From Limnanthes douglasii subsp. nivea (lineage: Eukaryota; Streptophyta; Magnoliopsida; Brassicales; Limnanthaceae): 64,000 bases of DNA. The position numbers and the translations under genes are program-made. This document shows, piece after piece, positions 34,928-43,741 of the stretch (position 1 is the first letter of the stretch; each line of letters starts with the position of its first letter). The notes beneath the pieces are model-generated. The model was not told where the DNA came from. It did no database searches and worked only from the letters and a program-made list of their open reading frames with translations. Location: contig JAUPFV010000001.1 of assembly GCA_036936605.1 (NCBI GenBank), positions 320,938,250 through 321,002,249 on the forward strand, in the 5' to 3' direction.

Positions 34928-35061
34928 TACTATCAATTAATGTTTCGCAGAAAAAGGCCATTAACCTAATGACATTTGATAACCACCCAGCGGTGCACCG
35001 TACTATCAATTAATGTTTTGTTAAAAAAGCCATCAACCTAATGACATTTGATAACCACCCA
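34928..35061. repeat. 73-bp direct tandem duplication in promoter region
   Basis: TACTATCAATTAATGTTT starts at 34928 and 35001; both copies end in GATAACCACCCAG. It lies 130-260 bp upstream of the hydrolase start codon, just above its likely TATA box. Confidence 0.85.
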
Positions 35062-35088
35062 GTACCAAACCTTTTATATCCTTTTATT

Positions 35089-35097
35089 TATATAAAT
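35089..35097 (+). promoter_or_regulatory. Likely TATA box of hydrolase gene
   Basis: TATATAAAT about 95 bp upstream of the ATG at 35189 leaves a plausible short 5' UTR. Predicted from sequence and distance only. Confidence 0.5.
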
Positions 35098-35188
35098 TAA
35101 TTTAACCATTTCTTTTTATCACGCTATATCTTTATTGTAATATCAATCATTTAAACCCTCTCTAAAATAGAGTGAAACCAAGAGGACA

Positions 35189-38100
35189 ATGGTGAATCTT
35201 GTAGCAGCACTAAAGCCATTACTAAAAGCCTTAATGAAAATGGCAGGAGTCATACCACACCAAGTCGAAATCGAACCAGGAACCAAGATGCAATTCTGGG
35301 TTCCAAAAGAAACAATAAATAAAAAGTCCAAAAATAGCGAAACAATTATACAGAAACCAAACAAACCAGTAGTTGTGTTGGTACATGGTTTTGCAGCCGA
35401 AGGAATAGTGACATGGCCGTTTCAAGCTGGTCCATTGTCCAAAACATATTCAGTTTATGTCCCTGATTTACTTTTCTTTGGTAGATCCATCTCCGACAGA
35501 CCGGGCAGGTCACCGGAGTTTCAGGCTGAATGCTTGGTTAAGGGTTTAAAGTTAATTGGTGTCGATAAGTTTTGCATAGTCGGGTTTAGCTATGGAGGTA
35601 CGCACATAATATTTCTATATCATTGCAGCCCTTGTTATATATTATCCGAAATCGCATCAAATAATATATAACAAATCGCGGAAAAAATAATAAAACCCTT
35701 TGCTAGATTCATCTATAGAAGAAACAGAAAATCAAGAATACTTACGGGTTTGCCTGCTGCTATCCATCTAGTATTCTCTAGCGTTCTTTAGCGATTCCAC
35801 GTTCTCCGGTGATTCCGTTTATGAAACTAAGAGACCTGCAGAATCAGATTAGATAAGAGGGAAATGTTTCCAGACACTAAGGAAGCGGCCGTATTTCTGA
35901 TTAGGGTTTAGAGTGATGAAATACCTAAACCTAGCCCCTTATTTATAGATTTTACAATGTGAAGCCCAACATTGTAAAGCCCATCCTATGTTACTTCCTT
36001 GTGTCCGGGACCATAACCCAATAAATTGATAATTCAATTTATATCCCTGATTTATTAATTCAGGCTTAAGTGTTGAGATTTGGGCCCTCTTCATCACAGT
36101 GCCCAAATTCAACCCGGTTACCACACTTGAGCCCATAACGCCTTTTTACCCATAGGTCCAATTTAGTTAATTAAATAATTAACTCGACTACTTTTAATTT
36201 GGACTTCCTTAAGACAATAACCGAATATGTTTATTTAGCATATCGGTCCAAATTATTATTAGTCTATAAATATATTAAATAAATATATTCCAACAATCTC
36301 CCACTTGGACCGTCATATGCTACTCAAGAATACATATTCAACTTTAATGGGATCCCTATATTCATTGTCAATGGGCAAACGGTACAACCCCGTACATGAT
36401 TGATAATAATAAAGGACTAAAGACCTCTTTCTCGTAATGTGAACAATAGGATGCAACAGTAATCACATTACCATAATCAATCAATTACTTGGGCCAATTA
36501 TGGAGGGTGGTCTAAGAGTAATATGGCTTGTAATCGTACATATCTACTCTTAAATGGTTCCTACTTTTGGAGATCCAATACAGTACAGATATCAATAAAT
36601 ATTTCCAAGCATATACATTGCAATAAACTTTAATGTGCACAATACTGCAAAATACAACATCAGATCATATTACAAACTCTCCCACTGAAACTAAAATCCT
36701 CTAAATCAACTACACCCATACTGATGGTGTGTCCCTGGAAAACCTTAGGCAAAACCGCCTTTGTTAGAGGATCTGCTATCATGGAGTTTGTTCTGATGTG
36801 CTCTATACTTATCTGACCCATCTGTACTCTTTCTTTAACAGACAGAAACTTTATGTTTATGTGTTTGGATTTAGATGCGCTCCTGTTGATGTTAGAGTAC
36901 TGCACTGCGGAATTGTTATCGCAATATAACCTCATAGGGATTTCTATCCCTTATACAATGCGTAATCCAGTAACAAAATTCTGCAGCCATAGTGCCTGGT
37001 TTGATGCCTTAAAGCATGCAACAAATTCTGCTGCCATGGTGGACGATGCAATAAGTGTTTGCTTTACACTTTTCCAGGATATTGCACCTCCAGCCAATAA
37101 GAATATGTTGTCTGACATACTTTTAATGTGTCTGCGCATCCACCAAAATCTGAGTCGGAATACCCGATGATCTCCAGTTTATCCGACTTCCTATATGTCA
37201 ACATGTGCCCCTTTGTTCCTTGCAGATATCGGAGTACTCTTTTAACTGCTTTCCAGTAATCCATTCCTGGGTTACTAACATATCTCCCCAACATGTTTAC
37301 AGCAAAGACAATGTCCGGCCTAGTACAAACTTGAGCATACATTAAACTCCCAACTGCAGAAGCATAAGGGACCGTTTTCATTTCCTCAATCTCAAGTTTT
37401 GTCTTAGGACATTGACTCGGACTAAGTCTGTCACCCTTTGCTATAGGGGTACTTAGAGGTTTGCAATCTGCCAATCCGTAACGTTGTAACACACTTTTAA
37501 TGTATGCTTTTTGTGATAATCCAAGAATACCACGAGAACGATCTCGATGTATCTGGATTCCTAACACAAAAATGGCATCACCAAGATCCTTCATATCAAA
37601 CTTGTCTGATAGAAATCTTTTGTAGTGTGTAACAATTCCTTATTGTTCGAGGCAAGCTATATGTCATCCACATATAATATAAGAAATATGAAATTACTCC
37701 CACTGAAATTGTGATAAACACAATCCTCAACCGAGTTGATCTCAAAGTCATAACCGACTATCACCTCAAGGAATTTGTGATACCATTGACGAGAAGCTTG
37801 TTTAAGCCCATAAATGGATTTCTTAAGTCTGCAAACCAGATCTTTTGAGTTACTTTCTACAAAGTTTTCTGGTTGCATCATGTAGATCGTTTCCTCAATA
37901 TTACCATTGAGAAAAGCGGTCTTAACATCCATATAATGAAGCTCAAGGTCAAAATGTGCAACTAATGCCATGATTGTTCTAAAGGAATCCTTCGTCGATA
38001 CTGGAGCGAAACTTTCTTTAAAATCAATCCCTTCACGCTGAGTATAACCTTTCGCTACAAGACGTGCTTTATGTCTTTCCACATTACCCAGGGAATCGCG

Positions 38101-41100
38101 TTTGGTTTTGTAAACCCATTTACAACCAATTGCCTTTTTTCCTTCAGGTAATGGGACAAGATCCCATACCGCATTATCCTGCATTGATTTATACTCTTCT
38201 TTCATAGCGTCAATCCACTTTTGAGATTCAGAGCTTGCCATGGCCTGTTTGTAGGATGAGGGATCATCTACAGTTCCAACACATAACTCATCATGCTCCT
38301 GAAGATATACTATAAATTCTGGACCTATAGTACTCTTCATTTCTCTAGTGGACCTTCTTAATGGCACTATTTCCTCCTGTTGCACTTCTTGAGGAGGTAG
38401 AGTTTGATCATTATGAACGATGTCATTTTGATTCCCTTGTGGAAGATTATCTTGAGGTTCCTCTTGTTCTACCTGAATCTCTGTATCCTGGTTAGAACCC
38501 TCAAGTGGAGCATCAGTGTTAATCTGAGGATTACCTTGTTCTAATGGGATCGAAATGATTGGCATTACCGCCCAATCTTCAGATATCTCAGTATCCCTAT
38601 TAAAACCTTCATGAATCTTTATGGATTCTTCCTCAAAATCAACATATGTGCCCTTATTCTTCCCCCCAAACTCAACATCCTCTAGAAACTTGGTCGTTCC
38701 TGTCTCAAATATTGTACCAGTGAGAGAATCATAAAACTTAAACCCTCTAGAATGTTCGGAATAACCTATGAAGAAACAACTAACTGTTTTTGGGTCCAGT
38801 TTCTTTTCTTGAGGTTTGTAAGGCCTCGCCTCAGCTGGACAACCCCACACATGCAGATGCTTTAAATTAGGTTTACGCCCGTTCCAAAGCTCATATGGAG
38901 TCCTAACAGTAGCCTTTGTGGGTACTCGATTGAGTATATAAGCGGCACATTTGATGGCTTCCCCCAGAGAGATAATGGTAGAGATGAGTGACTTATCATG
39001 CTTCTAACCATATCTTTTAGTGTTCGGTTCCGTCTCTCAGATACACCGTTCATGCGAGGTGAACCAGGCATAGTGTATTGATGGACTATTCCACACTTCT
39101 CTAGGTACTGTGCAAAGGAACCTGGACGTTGTTAACCCGATCCGTCATATCTACCATAGTATTCACCACCACGGTCAGATCTAACGGTCTTAATGCTTTT
39201 ACCAAGTTGTTTCTCAACCTCGGTCTTAAAAGTTATGAACTTGTCCAGGGCCTTATACCTTTCTTGTTGACCGAACCTTGACCTGGTCCTTTGCCATATG
39301 CCTTCCGCTTAGGTCCTGCCTTATTTGGTGATGTAATCACATTAGCCTCAAGCGCTGTGCCTTTAAGTCTTTCCTCCTCCTGTGCAGCGTGGGAAATCAA
39401 TTCATTGATATTCCACTTTTCTCGCATGCAGTTATAGGTGGACTGGAAATACTTAAACCGGTCTGGCAGCGAATGAAATGTGAATCCCACTATGCATTCC
39501 TCAGGTAAGTCTAAACCGATTGCCTTTAACTTTTGGCAAATCATCAACATTCCCAGAATGTGCTCCCGGATTTTATCTTTGCCATTATACTTTTTTTTTG
39601 TAGCTAGCTCGATGAGCAAACGCTGCATCTCTACCTATTCATTTTCATTTTTATTTTTATTTTTATTTTTTTTGGCAAAGGCTTTCTCAATCTTCGTGAG
39701 AAAGACCGAGGCAGTGGTAACACCTTTAGGGACAGCCCCACGCAATGCTACTGCTATTCCCTGTAACAAGAGCGCCATGCATAACTTATTTGACCTTTCC
39801 CACTTTTCATCAGCCTTAGTTTCATCCGGTGTACTTTCCGGACTAAGGGGAGATGGTTTGGGAGTTATCAGTGCATAGTCGTAATCATGTACAGATAAAA
39901 ACAGCAACACTTCTTCCTTCCACAATTGGAAGTCCGAACAATCCAACGTCGGTGGACGATTCCCCAAAAAATTGTAACCCATGGATACTATAATAGGAAC
40001 AAACAACACAAAGCACATCTAGCATTTTGACATATAACTGAAAACATGTGCATAAACATGACAAATACATGTAAAACATAAAATTCATTGATAATAGATA
40101 CCGGAGGGCAAATCAAATTAACATGAAATTTTATGAGTTTGAGAAAATTACTATGATCATTATTTTAATTTTCTAATTGCCAATGAGACCTTCCGGAGGG
40201 CCGATGTCATTTATATATATTAAAATAACCATAATTTGATTTTCTTAAGTACCGGTGAAACCTTCCGGAGGGCCGATTTCACCTACTTAAAATCAAAAAA
40301 TTGTAAGGCTGAATTTAATTTATCCTAAGTACCGATGAAACCTTCCGGAGGGCCGATTTCATCTAATTAAAATTAAAATCAGCACAAAGACCATTTTCAA
40401 TAATTTTCTCCCGTTCATAATTAATTTAAACCCAAACGTGAACCTTCCGGAGGGCCGATAATATTTGAATTTAAATTAATCCCCGAACCTTTCGAAGCCT
40501 AGGATCCTTAAGAAAATTAATTTTAACCTTCCGGAGGGCCGATTAAATTAATTTCTTAATTTCACCTACCGGTCTACGAAACTTTAGTCATGCATCGTCA
40601 TTTAATCATTCACACACATACAATTTAATTCACAAATACACATACAAAAAAAATATCAAAGTATCATTTTTGTGAAATATATTGTTCAAATATTTTCAAA
40701 TTAATAATTTTTTTTTATTTTTTTTTAAAAAAAAAAATAATTTTTATTATTTAACTTAATATTTGCAGCAGCCTGCACGTGCAGCAGGCTGCTGCAAATA
40801 TTAAGCCCTGCTGCAATTTGCAGCAGGCGCAGCAGTCTACCGCTGCTGCAAATTGCAGCAGCTTACCTGCCTGCTGCAATTTGCAGTAGGCTGCAGGTCC
40901 TAAACGGGCCCACCAATTGTTTTGGGTGGGTCCAGCCTGTATTCATATGCTGTTATTATCGTTTGGGTATTTTTTTTTTGTTGTCCCTATTCTTTTGGGG
41001 CTACTGTGTTTATCGCCGGACAGCCTTCGGTCAGCGTTAACATCAGGGGTTAAGCTGTCGATGAGCCACTGTCCCAATAATTTTGATTTTATTCGTTATT

Positions 41101-43524
41101 TAGGGTTGATTTGATGCTAATTTTGGGATAAAAATTCCAGACATCAATAAACCCTAATTTTACCCGAAATAAAAAAAATCCCCAAACTATAAAAATTGCA
41201 ATTTCCTGATAATAAAACATGTGTTTCAATATAATAAATCACATAACATGCTTTTCATACAATCCCTAAATCCATGCCCTACCAATTCAATTAACACATA
41301 ATCCCAATGACATGGATTCTTTACGATTAAGAAAAATATGCATCTTTGTCTATCAATACTCAATTTGATTATTCCACTGAATCCAAAAAGGGTTTATTTG
41401 GCTCTGATACCAATTGTTATATATTATCCGAAATCGCATCAAATAATATATAACAAATCGCGGAAAAAATAATAAAACCCTTTGCTAGATTCATCTATAA
41501 AAGAAACAGAAAATCAAGAATACTTACGGGTTTGCCTGCTGCTATCCATCTAGTATTCTCTAGCGTTCTTTAGCGATTCCACGTTCTCCGGTGATTCCGT
41601 TTATGAAACTAAGAGACCTGCAGAATCAGATTAGATAAGAGGGAAAAGTTTCCAGACACTAAGGAAGCGGCCGTATTTCTGATTAGGGTTTAGAGTGATG
41701 AAATACCTAAACCTAGCCCATTATTTATAGATTTTACAATGTGAAGCCCAACATTGTAAAGCCCATCCTATGTTACTTCCTTGTGTCCGGGACCATAACC
41801 CAATAAATTGATAATTCAATTTATATCCCTGATTTATTAATTCAGGCTTAAGTGTTGAGATTTGGGCCCTCTTCATCACAGTGCCCAAATTCAACCCGGT
41901 TACCACACTTGAGCCCATAACGCCTTTTTACCCATAGGTCCAATTTAGTTAATTAAATAATTAACTCGACTACTTTTAATTTGGACTTCCTTAAGACAAT
42001 AACCGAATATGTTTATTTAGCATATCGGTCCAAATTATTATTAGTCTATAAATATATTAAATAAATATATTCCAACAGCCCTTACTAATTGTATAATTCG
42101 ATAATTTATTGTCGCAATCATGCAATAATCTTGTAGGTATGGTGGCATTTAAAGTGGCTGAATTGTACCCTGAGGCTGTTCGGGCCATGGTCGTGTCTGG
42201 CTCGAGTATAACGCTGACTGACTCGACCAACGAGATTAACTTGAGCGAGATGGGGTTCAATTCTTTGTCCGAGATGTTGTTGCCTAATACAGTCAAAGAA
42301 CTTAAGGCACTTTTGGCGGTTGGTGTTTACAAGAAATTTTGGTTTCCTAGTAGACTTTATAAGGACTTTATGGAGGTTATTTTTTTAACCCTAACTTGAT
42401 GTTTAGTTTTCGCAGTTAAAAGGATAAATATAATTTTATATATATATATATATCAATTGTCACATTTTTATATTTTATATTTATCTTCGTTACAATTGTC
42501 TTACCTATTTCAATAATTTTGTATTTTAATCTTCATATTTATCTAATATAACCAAATTGATCTTTATATTTTTCTAATCTCGTCAAAATTATGTTTCAAT
42601 AAAATTACAGTTTAAATTATGTTTTTTCTATCTATCAAATAATTGTTTATGTTTCAATAAAATTTAGATGTATGTTTTGTTTAAAAATAAACCGAAAATT
42701 AAAATGCAGCATTGTTTAACAAACATGAAACCCAGTTTTAAAGTAAACATACAATATGGTTTCTCTGAGTTGGTATACATTGTCGATTATATTTGTTTTT
42801 CAAGCCAGTTTTTCCTCAAATAATGTTTCTATATCATTCCAGGTTTGCGGGTCGGGAAATTTTATATATTTGAGTTAATCAAAATAGAAATGAACATGAT
42901 TTCAGAAATTAAATATAAAAATATTAATAACATATAAATATAAACATATTTCAAATTAATAAAAGTTTCTTTTACAAGAGTATAAAAACAAAAATATCAA
43001 AATAAATTGAATATAGTTTTCATTTTGACAAGTTTGGTTGTTGCAGGTAATGATCACCTACAGGAAAGAAAGAGGTGAACTCTTGGATGCATTGGTAGTT
43101 AAGAAGAAGGACAAAGTCATTACACCCAAATTTCCACAAGTAAATAAGTTTCTATTTATCTTAAATTGAAATGGATATCATAAAACATGAAAACCTAAAA
43201 TTAGCTTTAACCCTTTAGTTCTTTTGTAATGCAGAAAATACATCTCTTGTGGGGTGAGAATGATCGAATTTTCAAACTCGACTTCGCTCAAAACATGAAG
43301 GAGTAAGTAGATTTAGTTAACTCGAACTAAATAAAATTCTTTTTTGTTTAGATTTTTAAAGAACCAAACAAGGCATAAAAATAATGGGTTTGGCTAATGT
43401 TAATGGCAGGCAATTAGGAGAGGAAGTGACGTTAGAAAGCATAAAGGGAGCAGGTCATTTAGTTCATCTAGAGAGACCTCGCGTCTACACAAGATGTCTT
43501 AAAAAGTTTCTTGCTTCTATTTAA
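35189..43524 (+). CDS. Alpha/beta-hydrolase superfamily protein, 307 aa, five exons
   Basis: The only intact protein gene seen. Exons 35189-35597, 42137-42375, 43047-43139, 43235-43302 and 43410-43524 join to 924 nt, exactly 308 codons with the stop. All introns are GT-AG. The product is a cytosolic-type plant alpha/beta-hydrolase of the sort annotated as lipase- or esterase-like. The oxyanion-side motif is VLVHGFAAEG (residues 64-72), the nucleophile Ser134 is in VGFSYGG, the acid Asp257 in LLWGENDRIF, and His286 in GAGHLVHLERP. The Ser box is split by intron 1, which now carries a 6.4-kb copia element. No signal peptide is seen; the N-terminus (VAALKPLLKALMKMAG) is a short amphipathic helix. 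The substrate cannot be told from sequence. Confidence 0.9.
35628..35632. repeat. Left 5-bp target duplication of copia element
   Basis: GCCCT directly before the LTR start TGTTATAT; repeated at 42078-42082. Confidence 0.9.
35633..36295 (-). repeat. 3' LTR of copia element
   Basis: 663 bp, same length as the other LTR. By eye the differences are G/A near 35714, T/A near 35866 and C/A near 35937. Confidence 0.95.
36296..36308 (-). other. Polypurine tract of copia element
   Basis: On minus, AAGTGGGAGAT adjoins the 3' LTR start TGTTGG. Typical copia tract. Confidence 0.75.
36660..37600 (-). pseudogene. Copia RT end and RNase H, frameshifted
   Basis: After the catalytic box, MKDLGDAIFVLGIQIHRDRS begins the RT C-terminal part. 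VPYASAVGSLMYAQVCTRPD and VKRVLRYLQGTKG follow. RNase H begins at GYSDSDFGGCAD, loses frame near 37140, continues in SWKSVKQTLIASSTMAAEFV and, after another break, in MRLYCDNNSAVQYSNI and HIRTNSMIADPLTKAV, the usual end of copia pol. At least three frame breaks. Confidence 0.9.
37620..39265 (-). pseudogene. Copia integrase C-terminal half and RT
   Basis: From about 39262 on minus: LGKSIKTVRSDRGGEYYG (second catalytic Asp of integrase), a stop near 39133, MNGVSERRNRTLKDMVRS (catalytic Glu), a frameshift near 38860, a linker (EARPYKPQEKKLDPKTVSC) and a low-complexity hinge rich in Gln, Asn and Glu. RT follows: WVYKTKRDSLGNVERHKARL, MDVKTAFLNGNIEETIYM (first catalytic Asp), KKSIYGLKQASRQWYHKF and the box LYVDDI, after which one codon has become TAG (37657). 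The integrase zinc finger and first catalytic Asp are absent: the copy is fused directly to gag. Confidence 0.9.
39233..39982 (-). pseudogene. Copia gag, truncated and joined to integrase
   Basis: The ATG at 39982 (MGYNFLGNRPPTLDCSDF) is preferred to the open frame further upstream because copia gag proteins begin with a short leader before the substrate-like W (FQLWKEEV). The gag domain continues with IPLLLQGIAVAL-like helices (read here as CMALLLQGIAVAL) and FLTKIEKAFAKK, then a simple Lys-Asn run from a TTTTTA microsatellite and one TAG stop (about 39638). MQRLLIELATKKKYNGKD, HILGMLMICQKLKAIG and ECIVGFTFHSLPDRFKYF follow. The usual zinc knuckle never comes: after GPGQGSVNK the sequence passes into integrase with a one-base frame change. 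Confidence 0.85.
40160..40565 (-). repeat. Five hairpins with identical apex in copia leader
   Basis: CCTTCCGGAGGGCCGAT occurs five times (from about 40189, 40261, 40341, 40443 and 40527 in plus orientation), once per 70-100 bp. Each copy sits at the centre of an imperfect inverted repeat whose arms are different in each case: for example GGTGAAA with TTTCACC, GATGAAA with TTTCATC, AATTAATTT with AAATTAATT. The apex contains the self-complementary hexamer TCCGGA. Position: between primer-binding site and gag on the element's own strand. Confidence 0.85.
40755..40895 (-). repeat. GCAGCAG palindrome cluster in copia leader
   Basis: A perfect inverted repeat with 22-nt arms and 7-nt loop spans 40755-40805 (arms begin CTTAATATTTGC and end in CAAATATTAAG). 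It is followed by three further near-palindromes of the type CTGCTGCAAATTGCAGCAG up to about 40895. An A/T run palindrome precedes it at 40700-40755. Confidence 0.9.
41400..41412 (-). other. Primer-binding site (initiator Met tRNA) of copia element
   Basis: On minus, TGGTATCAGAGCC follows the 5' LTR end after AT. This is the standard complement of the 3' end of plant initiator methionine tRNA. Confidence 0.9.
41415..42077 (-). repeat. 5' LTR of copia element
   Basis: 663 bp, TGTTATAT to TTCCAACA in plus orientation. On minus it contains a TATA box (next entry) upstream of the leader. Confidence 0.95.
41721..41729 (-). promoter_or_regulatory. TATA box of copia 5' LTR
   Basis: TATAAATAA on the minus strand in the downstream half of the LTR, the place expected for the element's promoter. 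The same box is kept in the other LTR near 35941. Confidence 0.6.
42078..42082. repeat. Right 5-bp target duplication of copia element
   Basis: GCCCT, matching 35628-35632. Confidence 0.9.
42376..43046 (+). other. Intron 2 of hydrolase gene
   Basis: 671 bp, GT-AG, phase 0, AT-rich with a (TA)n run at about 42437-42452. No insertion recognisable. Confidence 0.8.
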
Positions 43525-43617
43525 GCAGACGAAAGTTCGAAATGATTATAAGTTTTATTATTGTTTCTGCCGGCAGTGGGTTATCATTATTTTATTCCGA
43601 AAAAATAATGTGATATT

Positions 43618-43741
43618 TGTTAGAGATATCAGTCCATTAACTCAAATCTTATGTTTTCTATAAGGAAGAGCTTTACATATAATGTAATCGGTAAGGTTTT
43701 TAAATAAAACCGAAATTTTAGTTGTTTTTTTTCATTTTGCA
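43618..43741 (+). repeat. Short 5' LTR-like end of decayed copia, with primer site
   Basis: TGTTAGAGATATC to TTCATTTTGCA, followed at once by TGATATCAGAACTGGTTCG, a two-base-worn copy of the methionine-tRNA primer site. It is shorter than usual, so perhaps partly deleted. Confidence 0.5.

Larger units (their letters stand above)
33691..35088. other. Very AT-rich intergenic DNA upstream of the hydrolase gene
   Basis: No coding frame or RNA gene. It holds the two direct duplications listed separately (34251-34512 and 34928-35061). It probably includes the upstream regulatory region of the hydrolase gene. Confidence 0.5.
35633..42077 (-). mobile_element. Young Ty1/copia retrotransposon in hydrolase intron 1
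   Basis: Two 663-bp LTRs (TGTTATAT to TTCCAACA) enclose 5119 bp. The flanking duplication is GCCCT, and the LTRs differ at about three sites, so the insertion is recent. The order on minus is LTR, methionine-tRNA primer site, long leader with hairpins, gag, a fused C-terminal integrase, RT, RNase H, polypurine tract and LTR. Gag zinc knuckle, protease and the first half of integrase are missing, and the rest has stops, so the copy must have been moved by proteins of a relative. It lies in the 3' half of an otherwise ordinary 89-bp intron, antisense to the gene. Confidence 0.95.

Noticed and set aside
35939..36136. 65-codon frame present in both copia LTRs (also 41721-41918)
   Set aside because: It is duplicated only because the LTR is; LTRs of copia elements do not encode proteins and there is no motif.
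36853..37170. Plus-strand frame over the copia RNase H
   Set aside because: Antisense shadow of RNase H.
40755..40895. CRISPR-like or microRNA precursor reading of the palindromes
   Set aside because: No uniform repeat-spacer pattern, a eukaryotic setting, and the palindromes are confined to a retrotransposon leader; a microRNA origin has no further support.
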